64,000 bases of DNA from Bradyrhizobium barranii subsp. barranii (GTDB lineage: Bacteria > Pseudomonadota > Alphaproteobacteria > Rhizobiales > Xanthobacteraceae), in NCBI RefSeq assembly GCF_017565645.3, contig NZ_CP086136.1, positions 9,345,501 through 9,409,500 of the forward strand, given 5' to 3'. Both the position numbers and the translations under genes were made by a program. Under the pieces are notes generated by a model that made no database searches, was not told where the DNA came from, and saw nothing but the letters and a program-made list of their open reading frames with translations. This document shows positions 17,236 through 26,812 of this stretch, piece by piece. Within the stretch, counting starts at the first letter, position 1. Each line of letters begins with the position of its first letter.

Positions 17236-18050
17236 GGCATCGTCAACTTAATCGACCGCCGAGCCGAAGGAGGCGATTCTCAGAGGTCGAGAGTCGGCGA
17301 TAGCGCTTGTCATGGAGATCTCGCGCCAAGTCGCAAAGGCTCGCTCGCGCGAAGCACGACGGAAGTCGGCGGTGGCGGCGCCGGGATAGGGGATGTGGAA
17401 AAGGTTCGCGACCTGATCGTGAACGGACAGAAACCGTTGAGCCTGACGGGACGATTTGAAGCGCGTCATGATCCGCTCGCGTCGCCGCGTCGGCTGATGA
17501 GAATTCTCGGCCCGATTGTTGAGAGCTTTGTGCTGGCGATGTTCGACGTGTAAGCCCATCTTCGCCCTCGCAGCGCCGTACGAACGCAGCTTATCCGTGA
17601 TCATAACGCGCGGCGGCGTGCCGGCGGATTTCAAGAGCTTCTTCATGAGCCGCTGCGCAACGCGCGAGTTTCTTCGGCGCTGGATCAAGACGTCAGGAAC
17701 GAAGCCATTCTGGTCGACAGCGCGCCAGAGCCAATGTTGTTCGCCCGCGATCGAGATAACGACTTCGTCCAGATGCCATTTGTCACCGCGAGGGGGAGTG
17801 CGCTGGCGGATCCGATCGGAGAACGGCTTGCCGAATTTCCGTCCCCACTGGCGCACGGTTTCATAGGTCACGCCAATGCCACGCGCCGCCAGCATTTCCT
17901 CGACCATCCGCAAGCTTAAGGGAAGCCGGAAATATAACCAAACGGGATAACTGATCACTTCCGGTGCGATGGCGGCGATAAAGAGGGTCCCGGGCGGTCT
18001 GCCGGTCGTCTACCCCTCCGCCGCTCCAATTCGTTAATTTGACGGTACCG
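17236..18050 (-). mobile_element. IS6-family insertion sequence
   Basis: Ends are GGCATCGTCAACTTAA at the left and GGTACCGTCAAATTAA (other strand) at the right, about 812 bp apart, the usual IS6 size. No 8-bp target duplication is seen, so it may have arisen by recombination, or its flanks have changed since insertion. Confidence 0.7.
17248..17958 (-). CDS. IS6-family transposase, 236 aa
   Basis: A DDE transposase of the IS6/IS26 type. An N-terminal HTH (RMVEEMLAARGIGVTYETVR) is followed by the first Asp in DKWHLDEVVISIAG, the second in PRVMITDKLRSYGAA and the Glu within NNRAENSHQPTRRRER. Length is normal for the family. The start at 17958 (MISYPVWLYFRLPLSLR) is the conserved IS6 beginning. 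The protein looks complete and the element may be active. A partially deleted relative lies at 10286-10656. Confidence 0.85.
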   Translation of the reverse strand: MISYPVWLYFRLPLSLRMVEEMLAARGIGVTYETVRQWGRKFGKPFSDRIRQRTPPRGDKWHLDEVVISIAGEQHWLWRAVDQNGFVPDVLIQRRRNSRVAQRLMKKLLKSAGTPPRVMITDKLRSYGAARAKMGLHVEHRQHKALNNRAENSHQPTRRRERIMTRFKSSRQAQRFLSVHDQVANLFHIPYPGAATADFRRASRERAFATWREISMTSAIADSRPLRIASFGSAVD

Positions 18051-18057
18051 TTCAATG

Positions 18058-18455
18058 GACTGTCCCTGTCGAAGGTTGCGGCCGATCTTGCGGCGCACGC
18101 CGTCAACGGCTGGCCGCCGGAGGTCATCAACGATTTCGGCAATCTCGGCTTTGTCCGACCTGCTGGCATCGTGTTTCTCAGCAACTTATTCGCATGGATG
18201 AGCGCTCATCAAACCAAAATCACGCTCACCAACCTCAGGGGCAAACGCCGTCAGGTTTCTGGACGACTCCCTGTTCTTCGAGCAGCATTGCGGCGCAAAG
18301 TTTCGCCCGGATGCCTCACCACGGTCGACAACGCGACCACTGATGAGGATCGCTCATCAGCGATTGCCATGGCTGGCTGGAACACAACCTTGCTCCTTGG
18401 CTGGCTGCGCGCCTGTCGATCTCTCCCGCGAGCGGCGTGTACAACCGGCCGGTAG
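18058..18455 (+). pseudogene. STAS/ATP-binding-like protein fragment, frameshifted
   Basis: The first frame reads LSKVAADLAAHAVNGWPPEV, then [20 protein letters not shown]. Near 18245 it shifts to a frame reading [16 protein letters not shown], and then a third frame contains [20 protein letters not shown]. The content resembles a two-part bacterial regulator with a STAS-like segment. It is cut by the IS6 element on the left and has at least two frameshifts, so it is dead. Family assignment is tentative. Confidence 0.5.
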
Positions 18456-18671
18456 CCGCCATGCCCATCTGATCGCGGGCATCTGGACCGGGTTCAAGGG
18501 CGACCGGGGCACCAAGTCCAAGCCGGCCCCCGGCCCTCACCTCGTTTATGGCTTCCTGACGACCGATGAGGAGCGCGACGTATGGATGCGCGCGCCGCGG
18601 GATGAAGCAAAGGCATTGCAGCGGCCGTTGCCGGATGATGCGCTGAAGATCGTGATGCGCGGCGCGGATAT
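18456..18671 (+). pseudogene. SRAP (YedK/HMCES-like) fragment with internal deletion
   Basis: The frame reads [20 protein letters not shown], then [20 protein letters not shown], then [17 protein letters not shown]. These are C-terminal segments of SOS-associated peptidase (SRAP) proteins, which crosslink to abasic sites in single-stranded DNA. Between FLTT and DEERDVW the usual stretch with the conserved H-P-K-A-M-P motif is missing, as if lost by recombination between two TT-encoding repeats. The catalytic N-terminal Cys region is absent. Confidence 0.55.
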
Positions 18672-19446
18672 ACGCCGGTCGCCGCCACATCGCGACGCTG
18701 ATGAAGCGCATGGGGATCGAGGCGGTCTATCGTCGCCCGAACACGAGCAAGCCGGCTCCGGGTCACAAGATCTACCCGTACCTGTTGCGCGGATTGAAGA
18801 TCGAGCGGCCCGACCATGCGTGGGCAATGGACATCACCTACATTCCGATGCGGCGTGGCTTCGTCTATCTCGCGGCGGTCGTCGATGTGTTCAGCCGACG
18901 GGTCCTGGCCCATCGCGTCTCGATCACAATGGAGGCGGCCTTCTGCGTCGAAGCGGTCCAGGAGGCGTTGGCGAAGCACGGCAGGCCCGAGATTTTCAAC
19001 ACGGATCAGGGCAGCCAGTTCACCAGCCTCGAGTTCACCGATGTGCTGCTGGACGCGAAGATCGCCATCAGCATGGACGGCAAGGGCGCCTGGCGCGACA
19101 ACGTGTTTGTCGAGCGGCTCTGGCGCACGGTCAAATACGAAGAAGTATATCTCCGCGCCTACGACAGCGTGTCCGAGGCGCGAGCGTCAATTGCCAAGTA
19201 TCTGGCCTTCTACAATCAGGGACGCCCTCACTCGAGCCTTGACGGGCGCACGCCCGACGAGGCTTACTTCGGCACGCAAGCTATGGTGATGGCCGCATGA
19301 CCGTCGCCGACGGTTTTGTCGTCGCTCTGGTCGGGCTACGCCCTCCCGACGCAACGACAAAACCGTAAAGCCCCGCGTTCAGCATAACCCGGCAGGAATC
19401 CACTTAAATCCAGCGGGGCGCTGTCCAAACAACCGGGGCCAGCTCT
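18672..19446 (+). mobile_element. IS3-family element, left part missing
   Basis: The 3' half of an IS3-type element: the OrfB integrase core and the right terminus (TCCAGCGGGGCGCTGTCC followed by GGGGCCAGCTCT, a typical IS3 end in rhizobia). The left end, OrfA and the first part of OrfB are gone, replaced by the SRAP fragment. Confidence 0.75.
18701..19300 (+). pseudogene. IS3 transposase OrfB, N-terminally truncated
   Basis: 199 codons keep the complete rve core: [12 protein letters not shown] (first Asp), [13 protein letters not shown] (second Asp) and [20 protein letters not shown] (Glu), ending [20 protein letters not shown]. The frame is open upstream into [19 protein letters not shown] but the first roughly 80-90 residues are lost. 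The core residues are all present, but without OrfA and the left end it cannot transpose. Confidence 0.8.
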
Positions 19447-20124
19447 TGGTGATTGAATCGAAGACGTGCCAAGTGAGACTTGGCACACGCCAGCAGTTAG
19501 ATGCGCATTCTATGATCTTTCAGGTCCGCTGCGAACTGCTCCGCGAATCCGAATGCACCTGGATCTTTTTGGCAGCGGGCTGCTGCGACGTCCCTTTGGC
19601 GTCCCCAACAGCAGACTTTGACGGAAATGGTGATGCTCAAAGCCATGGCGCCTCCGGCTTCGTGAGAGGATGATGGATGTTCTGGGGGCGCAAGGGTTCA
19701 CGCCCGGCTTCGTAGGCTAAAGACAGGCAGGGCTCAACGCGAAACAGGGCTTATGCTTTTGAGCCGAGGGTAGATCGCGCCGCAGAGGCCGTCCCCAATC
19801 CAATCTACGATCTTGGCCGGGATTTTCGCTGCGACGCCTGCATCTGCAGGACGTTGACTTGCAGACAGACCTGAGAGCACCGTTCCCGTGCAGCGCCTCC
19901 ATCGCCGGCAACGCGCCGCAGCAATTCTAGCCGGGTAGCCGGGTCTGGAGGCCCTCCGCCCGTTTGTCGGCGCCAAGGCTGCGATTGCCAAGACAATCTG
20001 GCTGTTACCGTCGATCCTAAATCGATAGATCGCCAAGCTGCCCTTCTCGCGGCCGTTTGGCGAAAATGAAAGGCGGGCGCTAGCGCCCGCTTCCACGAGT
20101 TTCCGACCTCCCCGGGATCAGGCC
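19447..20124. other. No clear gene
   Basis: A minus-strand frame (19734-20096, with SFSPNGREKGSLAIYRFRID) is open but has no ribosome-binding site or known motif. Nothing else is supported. Confidence 0.4.
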
Positions 20125-21651
20125 TCATGCCGGCTGTGCATCGCGACCGAAAATGCGCCGGAACATGGCCTCGCGCATCATCGTCTTGAAATCCGGCGGC
20201 GCATCCGGGTTCTCATTGTGGTTGATCACCGACTGCGTCACCTTGCGTCCGGAGTTGTCAACCCACCCCTGATTTGTCTCATGGATTGTCTGAGCTCCAT
20301 CGGACGTCAGCTGATCAAGCGTCCGCCCAGCATTAGACTGCGTGACCTTCAGATTGTTTTTCCCATCCTTGTCGTCGCCGAGTCCCTCCACAACCATGGC
20401 ATTGTCGCCGTTGGTGATGGTGAGCTTCGAGGAGATGGTTTTTCCCTTGCCATAATCGACCGTGTCCACCGTAATCTTCGTGCCGTCGTCGAGCTGGAAG
20501 GTCATACCTTTCTTGAAGTCGAAATCGTCCTTGCCGTCGCCATTAGCATCGACGTGAGGATCGCCGTGGATCCTCGAGACATGGCCGGTCTGGTTGTTCC
20601 TAACGGTCCAGGTGCCGTCCTTCTCATCGGCTGTGATCGTATACTTATCACCAAGGTTGATCGTCGCCTTGCCGTCCTTGACCTCGTGCGACCACACTGG
20701 CGCTGGCTGAGATGACGGCGCTGGCGTCTGAGCGACGGCAAGCGGAACCATCGCAAGAGGCGGCGGTGGAGGAGGAACGAAGAACACGGGTGTTGCAGTG
20801 GCAGGCGTTGCGATTGCAGACTGGTAGTTGCCCGGCGCGCGACCCTGTTCGCCGGCATCGATACTCGCCTGATTCACCACGCCGCCGGCGCCATCGACCC
20901 AGCCTTGGCCGCTCTCATGGATCGTCTGGGCACCATCGGGTGTCAGCTCATCAAGAGTCATGCCAGCGTTGGACTGAGTCACCCTCAGATTGTTTTTGCC
21001 ATCCTTGTCGTCGCCGAGCCCCTCCACAACCATCGCGTTGTGGCCGTTCGTAATGGTCAGCTTTGAGGAGATGGTCTCACCATTACCGTAGTCGACATTA
21101 TTGACGGTAATCTTGGTCCCATCGTCGAGCTGGAAGGTCATATCTTTCTTGAAGTCGAAGTCATCCTTGCCGTCCCCGTTAGCGTCAACATGGGGATCGC
21201 CATGGATCTTCGTGACATGGCCGGTCTGGTTGTTGCGAACGGTCCAGGTGCCATCCTTCTCATTGGCTGTGATCGTATATTTGTCGCCGAGGTTGATCGT
21301 GGCCTTGCCATCCTTGACCTCATGCGTCCATACCGGATCGACGGAAGGCTCCGAACCCGAACTTTGCTGGCTCAACAGCATGGAAGGAGGAGGCGGAGCC
21401 ATCATGTACACGGGAGCAGCCACGACTGGAGTGACGACCGCCGGAGCCACGACAGCGGTTGTGACGCCACCTGCAGGAACGACAACGACGGCAGCGCCTG
21501 CCGGCAGGTACTGGTAGGCACCCGGCGTGGCATACTGTCCCAACAGTGTGCTGAAAGCTGGGCTGGCAACCACCCCCTCTGACCCCACCCCATTCACCGT
21601 CGAATCGAGTGCGCCGACCACGGGGAGACCGGCCACGGGAAGATACGCCAT
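20125..21651 (-). CDS. nopE: NopE-type self-cleaving type III effector
   Basis: The 508-aa protein has two DUF1521 (metal-ion-inducible autocleavage, MIIA) domains, at about residues 105-245 and 320-460. Each holds the cleavage motif GDPHVD (about residues 152 and 363) directly before an EF-hand-like loop, DANGDGKDDFDF, and the segments DKYTITA.EKDGTWTVRNNQ and MTFQLDDGTKITV. In B. japonicum NopE1, calcium triggers cleavage between Asp and Pro of this motif. A Pro/Val/Ala-rich N-terminus (MAYLPVAGLPVVG) and a linker with PPPPP separate the domains. A tts box lies about 165 bp upstream. The two domains are very similar, indicating an internal duplication. Intact. Confidence 0.88.
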   Translation of the reverse strand: MAYLPVAGLPVVGALDSTVNGVGSEGVVASPAFSTLLGQYATPGAYQYLPAGAAVVVVPAGGVTTAVVAPAVVTPVVAAPVYMMAPPPPSMLLSQQSSGSEPSVDPVWTHEVKDGKATINLGDKYTITANEKDGTWTVRNNQTGHVTKIHGDPHVDANGDGKDDFDFKKDMTFQLDDGTKITVNNVDYGNGETISSKLTITNGHNAMVVEGLGDDKDGKNNLRVTQSNAGMTLDELTPDGAQTIHESGQGWVDGAGGVVNQASIDAGEQGRAPGNYQSAIATPATATPVFFVPPPPPPLAMVPLAVAQTPAPSSQPAPVWSHEVKDGKATINLGDKYTITADEKDGTWTVRNNQTGHVSRIHGDPHVDANGDGKDDFDFKKGMTFQLDDGTKITVDTVDYGKGKTISSKLTITNGDNAMVVEGLGDDKDGKNNLKVTQSNAGRTLDQLTSDGAQTIHETNQGWVDNSGRKVTQSVINHNENPDAPPDFKTMMREAMFRRIFGRDAQPA

Positions 21652-21814
21652 TTAGTTCACTCCTGATTGCATCGAAGAAAGCGGTAAAACTGCGAGCGTT
21701 ATGGTGAGCGAATGAATGCCTCTCGCCACCAGCCCCGGCAGCCTCGATGAGCCCCCCTCTCTCATCACCTTCGCAGCGGCTCGGCGCGAGCATATCGCGC
21801 CCATCGAACTCGCA

Positions 21815-21849
21815 GGGACTCTACCTGCAGCACCTGTCGAAAAGCTGAC
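21815..21849 (-). promoter_or_regulatory. tts box of nopE
   Basis: Minus strand GTCAGCTTTTCGACAGGTGC then TGCAGGTAGAG, close to the tts consensus, 164 bp before the nopE start. Confidence 0.75.
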
Positions 21850-22441
21850 GACAATGAACCACCGACTGAGCATCGCAACCCTCGTAGCATCCGAGGGGTG
21901 CGGATCGCATGGTTGCTCGCGGCGGCCGGCCGTCACGACGGACCATCTCAGGCAACTATCGACGCCCGCCGATCACATGTGATACGTCGCTTCGTTAACA
22001 TCGATCGATTGTCCGATGTCGGCTGCGCCGATCGGTCCTGTTGCATGCGAGATTCACGCCGCTTGCTCTTGATGCAACAATCATCGGGACCGAGAGGCAT
22101 ATCATTCTGTCGATAAGTGACGCGGTCGCCGCAATTCCGCCAGTCACTCCAGCGGATCTGGGAAGCAGCATTCCAACCGCTCCGGCCACGCCGCTATTGC
22201 CGCCAGCGGCGATCCGAAGATTCCGGACGCGATCTGTGGGGATACCGGCGATCACACCAACAGCCTCTACAGCATCAGCGCGCGGCCCTAACCAGGCTAC
22301 CGCCCCACGCCATGAGTCTCCAAAGACTTCAGATTGGATGACTCAGCGCTGATCGACAAACGCCACAGCCAACCTGTTGGCCGATCGATCCAAGTGCGCG
22401 CCTGACCGCGCACGTAGGTCAGAATTTCGCTGCTAGCCTCA
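21850..22441. other. No clear gene
   Basis: Open frames on both strands (for example a plus frame at 22041-22352) look like low-complexity shadows with no ribosome-binding site. Confidence 0.4.
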
Positions 22442-22445
22442 CTAG
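22442..22445. repeat. CTAG target duplication, left of IS701-like element
   Basis: CTAG directly before CACTACTTTGG. The matching CTAG is at 25806-25809. IS701-type elements favour YTAR targets. Confidence 0.6.
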
Positions 22446-22542
22446 CACTACTTTGGCAGATTGTTGATTTTGCCGCGTTTTATAGGATTCCCGAATCAAT
22501 TTTTCAATGATTCATGGGTGGTCGGCTCTTGGAGGGCTGACC

Positions 22543-23885
22543 ATGCCGGGATGGGAAGACGAACTCGAACGCTGGCTGATGCCGTTCTTGGACCGGCTGG
22601 GTCATAAGACCCGGCAGCGGATGTGTCCTCTGTATGTTGCGGGATTGATCGGTCCTGGCGATCGCAAGAGCGTTCAGCCGATGGCGGAACGCCTTGTCAC
22701 GAGCAACTACGACCAGTTGCACCATTTCATTGCCGACGGTGTCTGGGACGCGACGCCGCTGGAGACAGAGCTGCTCAACCAGGCGGACCGACTCGTCGGC
22801 GGCAGGGATGCGGTGCTGGTTATTGATGACACCTCACTGCCGAAGAAGGGTGAGCGATCGGTCGGTGTTGCGGCGCAATACGCATCGGCTCTCGGTAAAA
22901 CTGCAAATTGCCAAACGCTGGTGTCTTTAACGCTTGCGCGCGGCGAAGTGCCAGTGATGGTCGCGTTACGTCTCTTTCTGCCTGACAGCTGGACAAGCGA
23001 CATGCCCCGTTTGAAGCGCGCTCGCGTGCCAATCGAACACCGAACGCCACGGTCCAAGCCGGAGATCGCTTTGGCCGAGATTGACCGTGCGATGGCAGCC
23101 AACATGCGCTTTGGATGTGTGCTGGCGGATGCAGGATACGGCCTCAGCGCACCGTTTCGACAAGGGCTAACAGAGCGCGGGCTGGCCTGGGGCGGTCGGT
23201 ATCCCTCGGCACCAGAAAGTGTATCCCGTCGATGTGAAGCTCATTTGGCCGATCACCAAAGTCCGTGGCAAACCACGAAAGCACCACGTGCCCGATATCT
23301 TATCGATTGCGGCAGAACAAATGCTGGCCAGCGCCAAATGGAAAACCGTGAGTTGGCGTAGCGGGACGAAAGGTCGGCTCAAAGCCCGATTTGCTGCCCT
23401 CCGTGTCCGCACCGCCGACGGCCCTCCGCAGCGGATATGGGATAAAGGTCAGCAGCATCTCCCAGGCGACGAAGTCTGGCTCATTGGCGAGCAACGCGCC
23501 TCCGGGGAGAGCAAATACTATCTCGCCAATCTTCCGGCGACGACGGATCTGCGCACGCTGGCCGCCACCATCAAGGCACGGTGGATTTGTGAGCAGGCGC
23601 ATCAACAGTTGAAGGAGGAGCTTGGACTTGATCACTTCGAAGGGCGATCATGGCAAGGTCTTCATCGCCACGCCCTTATGACAATGATTGCCTACGCCTT
23701 CCTGCAACATCGTCGCCTCGCATACGCGGGGCGGAAAAAAAAGAATCAACGGGCCTCCGCCTCAACCAACCATGCCCGCCGTACGCCATGCCATCGTCGA
23801 TCTCATCCTTCGGCCGCCGCCTCAGCAATGCCCATATTGCCGAAAGCAAATCCTTGAAAAACAGCGGCCAAAACACATTCTGTTC
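22543..23885 (+). pseudogene. IS701-family transposase, two frameshifts
   Basis: It begins MPGWEDELERWLMPFLDRLG and contains the first catalytic region (AVLVIDDTSLPKKGERSVGV) and the second (FGCVLADAGYGLSAPFRQGL). At about 23190 an extra G shifts the frame; the protein continues as YPVDVKLIWPITKVRGKP and AATIKARWICEQAHQQLKEE (catalytic Glu region) with HRHALMTMIAYAFLQHRR. At about 23728, in a GGGG run before eight A bases, it shifts again into RINGPPPQPTMPAVRHAIVD. The end, KHILFA, runs into the group II intron. Inactive. Confidence 0.8.
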
Positions 23886-25794
23886 GCGGTAGGGACACCC
23901 ATCACTGGGCGCCCCCCGCGCAGATCCCGGCGAGCCCAATTAAGGCACCGGGCTCCTACCTCGGGTGTTTGACGGCGAAGCGCAGCTTCGGCCATGGATG
24001 AAGGATGCGAGCCTTGGGGAGCCAGTCATCGGTGATCTGCGTTATGCGATCCCAGGTCAGACAGGTCCGCTGACTGCGCCGCCGAAGCGTCCGCCTCCAG
24101 AGATCGGTCAGATAGAACCGAAACGCATTGAGCGCTCGGCCATTCGTCGGGACAGCAAAGTACGCAAAGTGGCCGGTCAAGACCTGCCTCAGCCATTTCC
24201 CTTGTGCAGGGATCGGCCAGTGCATTCGGCGCCTTAGCTCCTCCTTGATTTCGCGGAGTTTGGTTCGCAAGCGGTCGCTACGGGTCTTCCGTTGAAGCTG
24301 GAAGCGCCCTTGGCGTGATTTGCCGCAGATAAACGTGAACCCCATGAACGCAAAGGTTTCCGGCTTTCCGAGTCCGCGCTGCTTGCGTTGAGCCGCCGCA
24401 TGGCGACCAAACTCAATCAGGCGGGTCTTGGCCGGGTGGAGCGTCAGCTCGAACTCCTCCAGTCTCGCGCGCATCGCGTCAAGGAAACGACGTGCGTCAT
24501 CCTCGCGCTCAAAGCCGACTACTACATCGTCCGCGTAACGCACGATGATCATGCCGCCGGAGACCTCGCGCTGTCGCCAGCGTTTGGCCCACAGGTCGAG
24601 AGCGTAGTGCAGGTAGATGTTGCCGAGAAGCGGTGAAATCACCGAACCTTGACCCGTTCCCCTGTCATCAGCGGCTACGACGCCGTCTTCGAGAACACCC
24701 GCCTTCAGCCATTTCTGAATGAGGCGGATGATGCGCTTGTCGCCGATCCTATGTTCCAAGAAGCGAACCAGCCAAGGTTGACTGACTGCGCCAAAGAAGT
24801 TTTGGATGTCGGCGTCAATGATCCAGTTCACGTTCCGCGTCTCGATCGCTGTGCAGAGCGCGTCCAACGCATCATGTGGTCCTCTGCCGGGCCGAAACCC
24901 GTAGGAAAAGCCACAGAAGTCTCCTTCGTAGATGGCGTTGAGCACGATGACGGTGGCGCCCTGGACGATTTTGTCTTCGAGAGCCGCGATCGCTAACGGG
25001 CGCTGCTTGCCGTCTGCCTTTGGTATGTACGTCCGGCGAGACGGTTGCGGGCGATACGCTCCTCGTTGGACCCGTTTGTGCAGATCGGCGAGCCGGGGCT
25101 CGAGATCTTCCTCGTAGTCCTCCCACGTCATGCCATCCACTCCGGGAGCAGCCTTACGCCTGAGCGCAAAGAACGCCGCCCGCAGTGTATCGACATTGAT
25201 GTGGTGAAAGAGCGCGGTGAACCGGTCCTTCTTCCTCAGCCTTGCGGCTGTCCGTACGCGGTCCAGCGACTGGGTCATGCGAGCCCGGCCCTGTGTCCGG
25301 TGCATGCGCTGCTGTTCCGCGTTTCCCTTGGTCCCCGGCCTTGGCTCCGCCCACTCCGCCGCCAGTAATCCGGCTTTGTTCGTTGGCTTCTCAGCTACTA
25401 TGCCAGAGTCAGACTTCTCCGTGTCGTGCATCAGCGGCTACAGCTCCTCGCCTTCCCGCTGCGGACCATCTCCTCCGAGAAGGAAGATGGCCGACCCGGA
25501 GATATCCCGGTTCCCGTACAAGGAGCTTCCATACATGCCAGGGTCTACGACCACGCCGGGTTGGACGGGTGCTCGCGTTTGCGCACTCGCCCATATTGCC
25601 TTCCGCTCTTTGGACAGCGTCGGCTCCCGAGATAACACTGTTTCGCGGCTCAATGGCTGGCCTGCATGCTCCCCTACCGACGCTTCGCCGACACCCTCGC
25701 GGACGCCTGCGCACGGCTCGGGGCCGATGTGGTTCGCTACACCTTCATCGCAATGGACTTCCACCATCTATTCCTTGCCGGTCTCCCGGCGCAC
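23886..25794 (-). mobile_element. Group II intron
   Basis: The minus-strand 5' end is GTGCGCC, the group II consensus start, right after the exon tip CACTACTTTGG. About 360 bases of ribozyme sequence precede the maturase gene. Downstream, a domain V-like hairpin region reads GAGCCCGGTGCCTTAATTGG, then GCTCGCCGGGATCTGCG and a domain VI-like GTGTCCCTACCGC ending at about 23886. The 3' boundary is approximate by a few bases. Confidence 0.8.
23956..25431 (-). CDS. ltrA: Group II intron reverse transcriptase/maturase
   Basis: The 491-aa protein shows the RT blocks in order: AAPGVDGMTWEDYE (RT0/1), RPLAIAALEDKIVQGA (RT2), FCGFSYGFRPGRGPHDAL (RT2a/3), WIIDADIQNFFGAV (first catalytic Asp), GTGQGSVISPLLGNIYLHYA (RT4), and MIIVRYADDVVVGF with the YADD box. 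A maturase X domain follows (KLREIKEELRRRMH, LTGHFAYFAVPTNGRAL). No HNH endonuclease domain is seen at the C-terminus (WPKLRFAVKHPR), as in several bacterial classes that insert after terminators or into IS ends. The gene looks complete. Confidence 0.92.
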   Translation of the reverse strand: MHDTEKSDSGIVAEKPTNKAGLLAAEWAEPRPGTKGNAEQQRMHRTQGRARMTQSLDRVRTAARLRKKDRFTALFHHINVDTLRAAFFALRRKAAPGVDGMTWEDYEEDLEPRLADLHKRVQRGAYRPQPSRRTYIPKADGKQRPLAIAALEDKIVQGATVIVLNAIYEGDFCGFSYGFRPGRGPHDALDALCTAIETRNVNWIIDADIQNFFGAVSQPWLVRFLEHRIGDKRIIRLIQKWLKAGVLEDGVVAADDRGTGQGSVISPLLGNIYLHYALDLWAKRWRQREVSGGMIIVRYADDVVVGFEREDDARRFLDAMRARLEEFELTLHPAKTRLIEFGRHAAAQRKQRGLGKPETFAFMGFTFICGKSRQGRFQLQRKTRSDRLRTKLREIKEELRRRMHWPIPAQGKWLRQVLTGHFAYFAVPTNGRALNAFRFYLTDLWRRTLRRRSQRTCLTWDRITQITDDWLPKARILHPWPKLRFAVKHPR

Positions 25795-25805
25795 CCAAAG
25801 TAGTG

Positions 25806-25809
25806 CTAG
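25806..25809. repeat. CTAG shared by IS701-like and IS5 elements
   Basis: This CTAG is both the right duplication of the IS701-like element (left copy 22442-22445) and the left duplication of the IS5 element (right copy 26642-26645). Confidence 0.65.
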
Positions 25810-26641
25810 GGTCCAGACTCAATTGAGCCAATATGCGACGAGAGCGGCGAGATGAACAGCGGCCAAAAAATTACGGGCGAGCTTGTCATATCGCGTGGCG
25901 ATGCGCCGGAAGTCCTTGAGCCTGCAAAAGCAGCGTTCGATGACATTTCGTCCTTTGTAGGCGCGTTTGTTGAAGCGATGGATGACGACACGGTTAGATT
26001 TATTGGGGATTACGGGCTTGGCGCCACGACGAATGATTGCGCCGCGAAGCTTGTCGCCATCATACCCTTTGTCGGCGAGGAGCACGCTCATGGGTGGCGC
26101 GAGCGCCAGGACATCGGGAGCCGCAGCGATATCGGCATCCTGGCCTGGAGTCAGATGCAGGACGACCGGCCGGCAGAGCGGATCGCTCAGCGCATGGATT
26201 TTTGTCGTGCGGCCTCCGCGCGAGCGGCCGATTGCTTGATTGTGCTCCCCCCTTTTCCGCCGGAGGCACACCGGTGAGCTTTAATCGAGGTCGAGTCGAG
26301 CGACAGTACGACGCCGTCTTCGCCAGGCTTGGCCAGCGCTTCGAAGATTGCGCACCATCGTCCTCGCTTGGCCCAGCGATTGAAACGATTGTAGATCGTC
26401 GTGTAAGGGCCGTATTCACGTGGACAATCACGCCATCGTGCACCCGATTGCAGCATGTGAATGATGCCGCTGACGATGCGTCGGTCGTCGTCCCGATCCG
26501 GCCCCGTCAGTCCCCTCGGCAGATGCGGTTCGATACGCGCCCATTGCCTGCCGTTCAGCCAAAACAAACCAGCGCGCATTCTCTCGCCCCCGAATCAACA
26601 CGTAGGCAAGAGAATCACGTGGCGCTATTTAGGTACAGACC
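25810..26641 (-). mobile_element. IS5-family (IS427-group) element, copy 1
   Basis: 832 bp, starting GGTCCAGACTCAATTGAGCC and ending GGTACAGACC, with CTAG on both sides. A near-identical copy with the same CTAG flanks is at 44559-45390. Confidence 0.88.
25819..26579 (-). CDS. IS5/IS427 transposase, two overlapping frames
   Basis: OrfA (26187-26579, MRAGLFWLNGRQWARIEPHL) carries the N-terminal DUF4096-like HTH region and the first Asp (VVLSLDSTSIKAHR). OrfB (25819-26271) carries the second Asp (VLLADKGYDGDKL) and the Glu (NVIERCFCRLKDFRRIATRY). The frames overlap at AAAAGGGGGG, a slippery stretch on the minus strand, so a single transposase is probably made by programmed frameshifting, as in the IS427 group. 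Both copies in the window keep this arrangement, which argues against random decay. Confidence 0.85.
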
Positions 26642-26645
26642 CTAG
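26642..26645. repeat. Right CTAG duplication of IS5 copy 1
   Basis: CTAG directly after GGTACAGACC; matches 25806-25809. Confidence 0.65.
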
Positions 26646-26715
26646 GTGAGGTTGCAGCTGCCGGCAGGTGATGGGCTGCTGCAAAGGATCGACCTAATCA
26701 CCCCGACCGAGACTC

Positions 26716-26750
26716 GTCAGCTTCTCGAAAGGTAGCGCGCCTAGCGTGAG
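26716..26750 (+). promoter_or_regulatory. tts box upstream of small NopA-like genes
   Basis: GTCAGCTTCTCGAAAGGTAG followed by CGCGCCTAGCGTGAGG is a near-perfect tts box on the plus strand, 62 bp before the next start at 26813. Confidence 0.82.
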
Positions 26751-26812
26751 GCTGCTGAACTCTAGGCGAGCACGTCTATTGAGACGTAACAAGACGAGCA
26801 TAGGAGAAAGCG

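Larger units (their letters stand above)
22446..25805 (+). mobile_element. IS701-like element split by a group II intron
   Basis: The left end CACTACTTTGG (22446-22456) has an exact inverted copy at 25795-25805, and both tips abut CTAG. The transposase is in two frames. A group II intron in the opposite orientation sits in the right terminal repeat, immediately inside those last 11 bases, so the element is about 1.45 kb without the intron. Confidence 0.75.
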
